A DNA stretch of 20,692 bases, taken from Thermodesulfovibrio sp. (GTDB lineage Bacteria; Nitrospirota; Thermodesulfovibrionia; Thermodesulfovibrionales; JdFR-85). Below are positions 14,412 to 20,692 of the stretch, in pieces. Position numbers and translations under genes: made by a program. The stretch's first letter is position 1, and every line of letters begins with the position of its first letter. The DNA lies in the NCBI GenBank assembly GCA_027050975.1, contig JALUAR010000071.1, forward strand, positions 1 through 20,692, written 5' to 3'. A model generated the notes under the pieces. It did not search any database. It was not told the origin of the DNA and saw nothing but the letters and a program-made list of their open reading frames with translations.

Positions 14412-14440
14412 TTGAAAAAGAGCGACCAATAATATATAAT
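14412..14440 (+). promoter_or_regulatory. Sigma-70 promoter of the ftsE operon
   Basis: TTGAAA (14412-14417), a 17-nt spacer and a perfect TATAAT (14435-14440) precede ftsE. The predicted start near 14447 leaves an 18-nt leader with only a weak Shine-Dalgarno. It probably drives ftsE through the exonuclease gene. Confidence 0.75.
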
Positions 14441-14464
14441 ATCAAAATATTACTGACTCGTGCC

Positions 14465-15127
14465 ATGATAGGATTTAATCAGGTAACAAAGATATACGAC
14501 AATATTACCGCCCTCAGAAATGTTACTTTTTCCATTGAAAAGGGAGAGTTTGTCTTTATTACTGGGCCAAGCGGTGCAGGGAAAAGCACTCTTTTGAAAC
14601 TGGTCTACCTTGCAGAGAGGCCTGACGAGGGTAGTATAAATATTGCGGGTTGGGATACCGAAACCCTTAAAGAAAAAGCCATTCCCTATCTCAGAAGAAA
14701 TATTGGCATTGTCTTCCAGGATTTCAAGCTGCTATACAACAAGACCGTTTATGACAATATAGCAATTGCCCTCAGAATCAGGGGGATAAAGGAGGCGGAG
14801 ATAAAGGACCGTGTTCATGAGGTCCTGAAAATGGTTAATCTCCGTCATAAAACGGATAGTTATCCTCGCGAACTCTCCGGTGGCGAGCAGCAGCGGATAA
14901 CCATAGCACGCGCCATTGTGGGAGAGCCTACGGTGCTTATTGCAGACGAGCCAACCGGTAATCTGGATGTTGATAATACAGCCGGGATAATGAGGATTTT
15001 CAGAGAAATAAATGCAAAAGGTACAACAATACTTTTTGCAACTCACAACAGGGATCTCTTCAGGAATACGGGTTTAAGGGTTTTGAGACTAGACAATGGC
15101 AACCTTGTATCCGACGAAAAGGGGTAA
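14465..15127 (+). CDS. ftsE: Cell-division ATP-binding protein FtsE
   Basis: 220 aa, typical FtsE length. It is the ATPase half of the FtsEX complex at the septal inner membrane. Visible motifs are Walker A GPSGAGKST (34-42), the Q-loop VFQDFKLL (83-90), signature LSGGEQQR (137-144), Walker B VLIADEPTGNLD (157-168) and the H-loop ATHN (192-195). DFKLL after the Q-loop is characteristic of FtsE rather than of LolD/MacB relatives. It is followed 3 bp later by ftsX. ATP hydrolysis drives FtsX to activate a periplasmic EnvC-type cofactor, encoded two genes downstream. Confidence 0.95.
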   Translation: MIGFNQVTKIYDNITALRNVTFSIEKGEFVFITGPSGAGKSTLLKLVYLAERPDEGSINIAGWDTETLKEKAIPYLRRNIGIVFQDFKLLYNKTVYDNIAIALRIRGIKEAEIKDRVHEVLKMVNLRHKTDSYPRELSGGEQQRITIARAIVGEPTVLIADEPTGNLDVDNTAGIMRIFREINAKGTTILFATHNRDLFRNTGLRVLRLDNGNLVSDEKG

Positions 15128-15130
15128 GAT

Positions 15131-15994
15131 ATGTATTCGCTGAAATTGGCCCTTAAGAGCCTTTGGTATGATAAGTGGATTAATCTTCTATCCATTGTCT
15201 CCATAGCCACAGGGCTTTTTATTCTCGGTACTGTACTTTTGTCCCTCTATAATATAGAGCGTGCAACGCAGAACATGCCCGAACGATTCACTATTACCCT
15301 TTTTCTTAACGAGAAGATTTCAAAAAAGGATGTGGATTTGCTGATTAAAAGGTTAAAAAGAGAGTCAATTGTGAAGGAAATAGACTATATCTCAAAAGAG
15401 GATGCATTAAAAGAGCTTAAAACATCCCTGAAGGACGCGGCGTATATACTGGAAGGGCTTGATGAGAACCCTCTTTTCCCATCCATTGTTATTAAAGTGA
15501 GGAGAGAAAATTTTGATAGAGACAGGGTGGAGGCCCTGATCAAAAAACTGAAAGGTTTTAATCAGATAGATGAGATTATATATGCAGATGAGATTCTTGA
15601 AAGCATTCAAGACGTATATAGCGGCTTCAAATTTGTAAGTCTCGGGGTTAGTCTGCTCTTTTCCGTATCGGTTGTATTTGTTTGTTACAGTACCGTGAAG
15701 ATACTTTTTTTCCGAAGAAAAGAGGAGATAGAGGTTTATAAGCTTCTTGGAGCCACAAGGAGCTTTATAAGGGCTCCGTTTATTATTGAAGGAACAATAA
15801 TTGGCATTGTCGGCGGTGTAGCTGCCTTGGCAGGCAACTATCTGCTGGTAAGTCTCCTGAAAGGGATGACCAATCCTGTGGCAGTGCTTAAACTTATAGA
15901 GATACCTGTTCAATTAATGGTGATACTTCCGGTTGCAGGTCTGGTCCTTGGCCTGACGGGTTCAACCATTGCACTTGGAAGGTTGAAGTACTGA
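15131..15994 (+). CDS. ftsX: Cell-division permease-like protein FtsX
   Basis: 287 aa with the FtsX topology: a first membrane helix (about 18-40), a periplasmic extracellular loop (about 45-165) rich in Lys/Glu, and three C-terminal membrane helices (about 172-192, 218-240, 258-282). The EVYKLLGATRSFIRAPF segment is the conserved cytoplasmic coupling region. It does not transport a substrate in characterised cases but transmits FtsE ATPase state to the periplasm. It starts 3 bp after ftsE and its TGA shares a base with the ATG of envC (TGATG), indicating translational coupling of the whole activation module. Confidence 0.93.
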   Translation: MYSLKLALKSLWYDKWINLLSIVSIATGLFILGTVLLSLYNIERATQNMPERFTITLFLNEKISKKDVDLLIKRLKRESIVKEIDYISKEDALKELKTSLKDAAYILEGLDENPLFPSIVIKVRRENFDRDRVEALIKKLKGFNQIDEIIYADEILESIQDVYSGFKFVSLGVSLLFSVSVVFVCYSTVKILFFRRKEEIEVYKLLGATRSFIRAPFIIEGTIIGIVGGVAALAGNYLLVSLLKGMTNPVAVLKLIEIPVQLMVILPVAGLVLGLTGSTIALGRLKY

Positions 15995-17208
15995 TGAGTT
16001 GCTGCAGAAAAGCTGCCGTTTCCTCCTTAATCCTTGCCCTTCTTTTAATAGTTCCGTTCCTGATATATGCAGACTCGGATGTAAAGAGTGTAAAACGCAA
16101 ATACCAGAAAATTCAGAAGGAGATAAAGGAAAAGAAAAAGGCTATAAAGAAGGCAAAAGAGAAAGAGGTGTCCATTCTTGCCGAAATTGAGCAGGTAAGC
16201 AAAGAGCTTGAAAAGATAAAGAAAGAGATAAAAGCACAGAAGAGAAAAATTCGGAAAATACGTAAAAGGATTTCCGCTCTGAGGGGTGAGATGGCAAAGC
16301 TATCCAGAAGAATCAAGATACAGAGACAGTATCTTACCAGAAAGCTTCAGGCAATTCAAAAGTACGGTACCTCTTCCAGGGGGCTTTTGGCTCCCTCTGC
16401 AGTGACAGTATCACCAGAGGAGGATTTTAAAGAGCCTCTTTTGCTTATGCTGACCGCAGAGGATCTGCCTCAGTTGATTAGACATCTGCAGTATCTGAAA
16501 AAAATGGCTGAATACGAATACAACATACTGAATGATTACTCAGAGAACCTCGAGGGTATAAAACAGAAGAAACAGAGATTATCTGCTTTACTTGCCAAGC
16601 TTAATGCCGAAAAAAACACTCTGCTTAAAAAAGAGAAGAACCTTCGGTCAAATAAGGCAAAAAAGAGGCAACTGCTTGCCTCTGTTCGTAAAGAACGCTA
16701 TCTTTATAAGCGGATGCTTTCGGAACTGAAGGCCTCAGCCAGAAGGCTTCGAAAGATAATAGAAGAGTCGGAAAAGGCCAGGTATGCCCTTAAGGGGTTC
16801 TCGAAGATGAAAAGGAGACTCCCTTGGCCGGTAAACGGCTCGCTGGCCTTGCCATATGGAAGTTACAAAGACCCACGGTTCAAAACTCCCGTGTTTAGAA
16901 ACGGAATTCATATTAGAGCAAAAGAGGGGGCTATAGTTAAAGCTGTATATCCCGGTAAGGTGGTATTTGCCGACTGGTTCAGAGGTTACGGAAAAGTGGT
17001 TATAGTCACCCATGGTGAGGGTTATTATACCGTATATGCAAACCTTAGCGAGATTTTTTTGTCCAAAGGAGATATAATAAAAGGAGGGGAAGAAATAGGG
17101 CGTGTAGGAGAGTCAGGCACACTCAGTGCTCCTGCCCTTTACTTCGAGGTCCGATATAAGGGCAAGCCTCTGAATCCCCTTCACTGGTTGAAAAAAAGGC
17201 GTAGTTAA
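15994..17208 (+). CDS. envC: EnvC-type murein hydrolase activator, coiled coil plus degenerate LytM domain
   Basis: 404 aa. An N-terminal signal peptide (basic MSCCRK, hydrophobic 8-24, likely cleavage after YA at 26) is followed by a long Lys/Glu-rich coiled coil (about 28-120 and 185-270), which in EnvC is the FtsX-binding part. The C-terminal LytM/M23 domain (about 285-400) lacks the zinc ligands: the HxGxD region reads NGIHI, the YAH position reads YAN and the HxH strand reads LYFEVR. This is the EnvC pattern of an inactive domain that activates amidases rather than cutting peptidoglycan. The gene overlaps ftsX by one base. No amidase gene (amiA/B/C) is in the window. Confidence 0.9.
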   Translation: MSCCRKAAVSSLILALLLIVPFLIYADSDVKSVKRKYQKIQKEIKEKKKAIKKAKEKEVSILAEIEQVSKELEKIKKEIKAQKRKIRKIRKRISALRGEMAKLSRRIKIQRQYLTRKLQAIQKYGTSSRGLLAPSAVTVSPEEDFKEPLLLMLTAEDLPQLIRHLQYLKKMAEYEYNILNDYSENLEGIKQKKQRLSALLAKLNAEKNTLLKKEKNLRSNKAKKRQLLASVRKERYLYKRMLSELKASARRLRKIIEESEKARYALKGFSKMKRRLPWPVNGSLALPYGSYKDPRFKTPVFRNGIHIRAKEGAIVKAVYPGKVVFADWFRGYGKVVIVTHGEGYYTVYANLSEIFLSKGDIIKGGEEIGRVGESGTLSAPALYFEVRYKGKPLNPLHWLKKRRS

Positions 17209-17224
17209 AGGAGGTTTTAAAAAG

Positions 17225-18538
17225 ATGAGAAAGATAAAGGTTTTGGTAGCTGGCTGGATTGTACTGGCAGTGGTTGCCCTTTCAGTGGTGGCCCTTACCC
17301 AGATGCCATTGAATCTTGCTGATGCCGATTCTTCTGATTACGAAAGCCTGAAGCTATTTACAGAGGTTCTTGATATTGTTAAGAAAAACTATGTGGAAGA
17401 GGTAAAGACAAAGGATCTTATTTACGGAGCTGTCAAAGGCATGATGCGCAGCCTTGACCCTCACTCCGGGTTTATGCCTCCCGAGGCTTACAAAGAGATG
17501 AAGATTGATACCAAGGGAGAGTTCGGAGGGCTTGGTATCCAGATAGCAATAAAAGAGGGTGTCTTGACAATTATAGCACCGATTGAGGATACCCCTGCCT
17601 GGCGCGCGGGGCTGAAGGCAGGAGACAAAATAATAAAGGTAAACGGTGAGCCCACAAAGGATATGACCCTATTTGAGGCGGTTAACAAGATGCGCGGACC
17701 AAAGGGCACAAAGGTTACCCTTACCATATTCAGAGAAGGCTGGAAAGAGCCAAAAGACTTTACGATTGTAAGGGATATAATCAGACTCAAGAGTGTCAAG
17801 TTTAAGGTTGTTGATGACGGTATAGGTTATGTGAAGATAAGGCAGTTCCAGCAGAACACGGCGGATGAGTTGGAGAAGGCTTTGAAATCCCTTAAAGAGA
17901 AAAAGATTGACTCTATGATACTTGACCTCAGGAATAACCCCGGAGGGCTACTTATGAGTGCAGTGGATGTAGCAGAACAGTTCCTGCCACCTGGAAAGCT
18001 TGTTGTATATATAAAGGGAAGATCCGGTGACAGGACAGAGTACAGGACAAGGGGCAAAAGACCCTATTACAAGTGGCCCATGGTGGTGCTTGTTAACCAG
18101 GGAAGTGCCTCTGCATCTGAGATTGTTGCTGGAGCACTGAAGGATTGGCAAAGGGCGGTGATCCTTGGTGTTACCACCTTCGGAAAGGGTTCGGTGCAGA
18201 GTGTGATACCTCTTAGCGATGGCTCCGGATTGCGGCTTACCACAGCTAAATACTATACCCCAAAGGGTACATCCATTCAGAACACCGGAATAGTGCCAGA
18301 CATTGAGGTTAAGATTAAGCCAAAAAATGGGAAAGGACATCCTGTAATAAGGGAGAAGGACCTTCAGAGGCATCTCAAGAATGAGCAGGCTCCGGATGTG
18401 GACAAAAAGAAGGATCATGAAGAAAAGGAGATAGTGCCAATAAAGATAGACGAGAAGGAGGACATTCAGCTTCAGAGAGCCATAGATCTTCTCAAAAGCT
18501 GGAGGGTTTTCAAAGAAAAGGTGGTGGTTAACGGTTAG
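17225..18538 (+). CDS. ctpA: C-terminal processing protease, S41 family
   Basis: 437 aa. An N-terminal hydrophobic segment (7-26) serves as signal anchor or signal peptide, placing the protease in the periplasm. A PDZ domain (about 100-172, GGLGIQIAIKEG to VTLTIFREG) precedes the S41 core. The catalytic serine is S296 in NQGSASASEIVAGAL, with K321 in TTFGKGSVQ 25 residues later, the spacing of the Ser-Lys dyad in Prc and D1 protease. The charged C-terminal tail (about 360-437) is variable. AAAGGAGG precedes the ATG and the gene is 16 bp after envC. Ctp proteases often trim or degrade cell-wall enzymes, so a link to the FtsEX-EnvC module is reasonable inference. Confidence 0.93.
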   Translation: MRKIKVLVAGWIVLAVVALSVVALTQMPLNLADADSSDYESLKLFTEVLDIVKKNYVEEVKTKDLIYGAVKGMMRSLDPHSGFMPPEAYKEMKIDTKGEFGGLGIQIAIKEGVLTIIAPIEDTPAWRAGLKAGDKIIKVNGEPTKDMTLFEAVNKMRGPKGTKVTLTIFREGWKEPKDFTIVRDIIRLKSVKFKVVDDGIGYVKIRQFQQNTADELEKALKSLKEKKIDSMILDLRNNPGGLLMSAVDVAEQFLPPGKLVVYIKGRSGDRTEYRTRGKRPYYKWPMVVLVNQGSASASEIVAGALKDWQRAVILGVTTFGKGSVQSVIPLSDGSGLRLTTAKYYTPKGTSIQNTGIVPDIEVKIKPKNGKGHPVIREKDLQRHLKNEQAPDVDKKKDHEEKEIVPIKIDEKEDIQLQRAIDLLKSWRVFKEKVVVNG

Positions 18539-18544
18539 AAGGCT

Positions 18545-19225
18545 ATGTCAAGAATAATCTTTGATATAGAGACCGTAGGGGTTGATTTTGAGACGCTGGA
18601 TGAGACTCAACAGGCTTATTTCCTGAGATACGCAGAAACAGATGAGGATGTGGAAAAGGTAAAGAACGAACTGGGCCTTTATCCGTTGACAGGTGAGATT
18701 GTTGCTATCGGACTCCTGAATCCTGACTCTCTTCGCGGAGCTGTTTACTTTCAAGCGCCTGATGAGCTTGTTCCAGCCTTTGAGGAGGATGGTATCAGGT
18801 ATGAAACAGGCTCTGAGAAAGAGATACTGATAAAATTCTGGGATGCCATAAAAAGCTATGATCAGTTTGTGACCTTCAACGGAAGAGGGTTTGATTGTCC
18901 CTTTATCATGATTCGATCTGCCATCCACAAATTAAAGCCAACCAGAGAGTTGATGCCAAACAGATACAACGGCGCACACATTGACCTGCTTGATCAGTTA
19001 ACCTTTTATGGTGCCACAAGGAGAAGGTTCAGTCTTGATATGTGGTGCCGGGCTTTTGGGATTAAAAGTCCCAAAGAGGAGGGAATCTCCGGTGCGGATG
19101 TGAAGAGACTTTTTAAGGAGCGAAGATACAGGGATATTGCCCGCTACTGCGCTAGAGACCTTTTTGCTACGAGAGAGCTTCTTCTTTATTGGGAGGAGTA
19201 TCTTAAATTTTCTTCGAGACAGTAG
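18545..19225 (+). CDS. Predicted 3'-5' exonuclease, PolB-like DEDDy type
   Basis: 226 aa. It has the three exonuclease motifs: ExoI FDIET (D7, E9), ExoII FNGRGFDCPF (D117) and ExoIII YCARD (Y201-x3-D205), a DEDDy arrangement related to the proofreading domain of family B DNA polymerases. No polymerase domain is attached. It probably degrades or trims single-stranded DNA or RNA in the cytoplasm. It starts 6 bp after ctpA, is the last gene of the ftsE operon and is followed by a strong terminator. Its presence in a cell-division operon has no obvious functional reason and may simply reflect conserved co-transcription. Confidence 0.88.
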   Translation: MSRIIFDIETVGVDFETLDETQQAYFLRYAETDEDVEKVKNELGLYPLTGEIVAIGLLNPDSLRGAVYFQAPDELVPAFEEDGIRYETGSEKEILIKFWDAIKSYDQFVTFNGRGFDCPFIMIRSAIHKLKPTRELMPNRYNGAHIDLLDQLTFYGATRRRFSLDMWCRAFGIKSPKEEGISGADVKRLFKERRYRDIARYCARDLFATRELLLYWEEYLKFSSRQ

Positions 19226-19242
19226 AAGGTTAAGTTTGGATA

Positions 19243-19280
19243 TATAAAAAGCCCTGACCCAAAGGTCAGGGCTTTTTATA
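19243..19280. terminator. Strong bidirectional intrinsic terminator
   Basis: A perfect 17-bp stem (19243-19259 with 19264-19280, core AAAAAGCCCTGACC / GGTCAGGGCTTTTT) closes a CAAA loop. The A-run on one side and T-run on the other make it work in both directions. It lies between the convergent exonuclease gene and trpB. Confidence 0.95.
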
Positions 19281-19298
19281 ATTAAATCATTTGAGATG

Positions 19299-20651
19299 TT
19301 AAATCGCTGGTAGTCTTGAAAGGGCCTCCTTGATCTTTTCCTCAGGATACTCATAATCAACCAACTTGCCTTCCAGATAGTCTGCATATGCCTGTAGATC
19401 AAGATAACCATGACCGCTGAGATTAAAGAGAATGGTCTTTTCCTTGCCCTCTTCCTTGCAGGCAATGGCCTCATCAATTGCTGCCCTGACGGCATGGGCG
19501 CTCTCAGGTGCAGGGATGATTCCTTCGGTACGCGAGAACTGGATGGCTGCTTCAAACACCGTGGTCTGCGGATAAGCCTTGGCCTCAATCAGACCGTCAT
19601 GATAAAGCTGACAGACCAGAGGGGCATCTGCATGATAACGTAGTCCACCTGCATGAATGCCGGGGGGAACAAAGTCGTGTCCCAGGGTGTACATCATCAG
19701 AAGGGGGGTAAGACCCGCTGTGTCCCCGAAGTCGTATCTGAACTCTCCCTTTGTAAGAGTGGGGCATCATGCAGGCTCGACAGCAATCACCCGTAACTCT
19801 TTTCCATTAATCTTGTCCCTGATGAAGGGGAAGCTGATACCTCCAAGGTTACTTCCGCCACCGCAGCAGCCTATTATCACATCTGGATAGTCTCCCACAA
19901 GCTCCAACTGCTTCTGGGCCTCAAGACCGATTACTGTCTGATGAAGCAGGACATGGTTAAGAACAGATCCAAGGGCGTAGTTTGTATCATTATGCGTTGC
20001 GGCATCCTCTACAGCCTCGGATATGGCAATGCCGAGACTGCCCGGATTGTCAGGGTCAGCCTCCAGGATCTTTCTTCCTGACTCTGTTCTGTCAGAGGGG
20101 CTGGCATAGACTGTTCCGCCCCAGGTCTCCATGGCGATTCGACGATAGGGCTTCTGGTTATAGCTGACCTTAACCATGTAAACTGTTATATCAATACCGA
20201 AGATGCTTCCGGCAAAGGCAAGGGCCGAGCCCCACTGTCCGGCACCGGTTTCGGTGGATATCCTCCTTATCCCGGCCTCTTTATTGTAATAAGCCTGTGG
20301 TACAGAGGTGTTTGGCTTGTGACTGCCTGCCGGACTTACACCTTCGTATTTGTAATAAATTTTTGCAGGTGTGCCAAGGGCCTCCTCCAACCTGTAAGCC
20401 CTGTACATGGGGGTTGGCCTCCAGAGTGAGTAGACTTTAAGAACCTCTTCTGGAATATCAATCCACCGCTCCTGGGTAACCTCCTGTTCAATCAGGCTCA
20501 TCGGGAATATGGCTGAAAGGTCATCCGGTCCAATGGGCTCTTTTGTTCCGGGATGAAGGGGTGGCTTTGGCAGATTCGGCATATCAGCCATGATGTTGTA
20601 CCATTTTTTTGGGATATCACGTTCAGATAGGTTTATCTTTGTCTCCTTCAT
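19299..20651 (-). pseudogene. trpB: Tryptophan synthase beta chain, TrpB2 type, interrupted by one in-frame TGA
   Basis: Read through the TGA, it encodes 450 positions, normal for the TrpB2 group. It catalyses indole plus serine to tryptophan with PLP. Evidence includes SPAGSHKPNTSVPQAYYN with the PLP lysine K112, TETGAGQWGSALA, the phosphate-binding GCCGGGSN loop (261-268), YDFGDTAGLTPLL, HAGGLRYHADAP and the C-terminal LFNLSGHGYLDL. The ATG at 20651 is chosen for AGGAGG 5 nt upstream. Codon 295 is TGA (19769-19767), in EPA-stop-CPTLTKG. The remaining 155 codons stay in the same frame, with no second lesion. Possible explanations are a Ser TCA-to-TGA point mutation, a sequencing error, or readthrough. 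No trpA lies nearby, as is common for TrpB2. Confidence 0.88.
19742..19769 (-). other. In-frame TGA of trpB with a small hairpin just downstream
   Basis: The TGA (19769-19767) is followed in the mRNA by TGCCCC and then a 6-bp stem ACTCTT/GAGAGT with a 7-nt loop (19760-19742). A hairpin soon after TGA is the arrangement of a bacterial SECIS element, but the loop (ACAAAGG) lacks the expected G-U, and the stem is short. It is recorded as a site to test, not as a SECIS. Confidence 0.35.
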
Positions 20652-20679
20652 AACACCTCCTGAAAAAATATTTTCATAC

Positions 20680-20685
20680 ATTATA
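20680..20685 (-). promoter_or_regulatory. -10 box of the trpB promoter
   Basis: TATAAT on the minus strand lies 28 bp before the trpB ATG, giving a leader of about 22 nt with AGGAGG. The -35 box would fall beyond the end of the window. There is no room for a trp leader peptide or T-box between this start and the gene. Confidence 0.55.
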
Positions 20686-20692
20686 CATATTG

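Noticed and set aside
14352..14429. 26-codon N-terminal extension with a hydrophobic start for the nucleotidyltransferase-like protein
   Set aside because: AAGGAGG sits 6 nt before the internal ATG at 14351, and the extension overlaps the ftsE promoter region; the shorter start is better.
15407..15913. Long antisense open frame across ftsX
   Set aside because: It is a shadow of ftsX, has no ribosome-binding site or recognisable protein pattern, and ftsX is clear.
19299..19697. Separate small gene for the C-terminal part of TrpB starting at 19697
   Set aside because: It is in frame with the upstream part, and the ATG is an internal conserved Met (LLMMYTLG) without a ribosome-binding site.
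19742..19769. Definite selenocysteine codon with SECIS in trpB
   Set aside because: The hairpin is short, the loop lacks the G-U expected in bacterial SECIS elements, and no sel genes are in view; kept only as a hypothesis.
19767..19769. Reassigned genetic code with TGA as a sense codon
   Set aside because: Several intact genes in the window (metF, ftsX, the helicase and tusA-like genes) end at TGA with normal protein lengths, and ftsX-envC overlap at TGATG.

Overview
The window is about 20.7 kb of Gram-negative bacterial chromosome with moderate GC and tight gene packing. It carries mostly housekeeping genes plus one regulatory island that stands out. The ftsE-ftsX-envC-ctpA cluster, TrpB2-type tryptophan synthase, sigma-54 control and OsmC/DsrE/TusA proteins would fit an anaerobic lineage such as Nitrospirota (Thermodesulfovibrionia-like) or a deltaproteobacterial group. 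That placement is inference from gene content only. TGA is a normal stop here, for example in ftsX, metF and the helicase gene.

Layout. Positions 1-41 are the 3' end of a tRNA, probably elongator Met. Next comes a NarL-type two-component pair (112-1743, +). Convergent to it is a minus-strand operon, osmC-like / dsrE-like / tusA-like (2985 down to 1787), preceded by its likely activator, a GAF-AAA+-Fis sigma-54 enhancer-binding protein (EBP; 4647-3151, -). Divergent from the activator is a second osmC overlapping metF (4747-6136, +). After a 382-bp non-coding stretch with a perfect 34-bp palindrome come an AddA-like helicase-nuclease (6519-9638), a GGQ ribosome-rescue factor overlapping argS (9765-11751), fur plus an M29 aminopeptidase (11967-13545), and a minus-strand degenerate nucleotidyltransferase-like gene (14351-13605). 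The ftsE-ftsX-envC-ctpA-exonuclease operon (14465-19225) ends at a strong bidirectional terminator, which is shared with a convergent trpB2 gene (20651-19299) broken by one in-frame TGA.

The most notable result is a candidate self-contained sigma-54 regulon. Sites matching the -24/-12 consensus with exact GG-N10-GC spacing lie upstream of both osmC genes (3025-3040, minus; 4691-4706, plus), giving leaders of about 30 nt each. Two 15-bp palindromes sharing TTGCA-N3-TGCAA, with centres 31 bp apart (three helical turns), lie about 100-130 bp upstream of the first start site, right at the 3' end of the EBP gene. The EBP sensor domain carries a C-x-C-x7-C cluster. Together these suggest a redox- or sulfur-responsive activator controlling thiol/sulfane-sulfur proteins and, unexpectedly, metF.

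Other regulatory signals are a near-consensus sigma-70 promoter followed by a perfect 17-bp Fur-box palindrome before fur, a good promoter before ftsE, and three genes without a Shine-Dalgarno whose predicted -10 boxes sit 6-9 nt from the ATG (possible leaderless mRNAs). No CRISPR array, insertion sequence, rRNA or integrase was seen.
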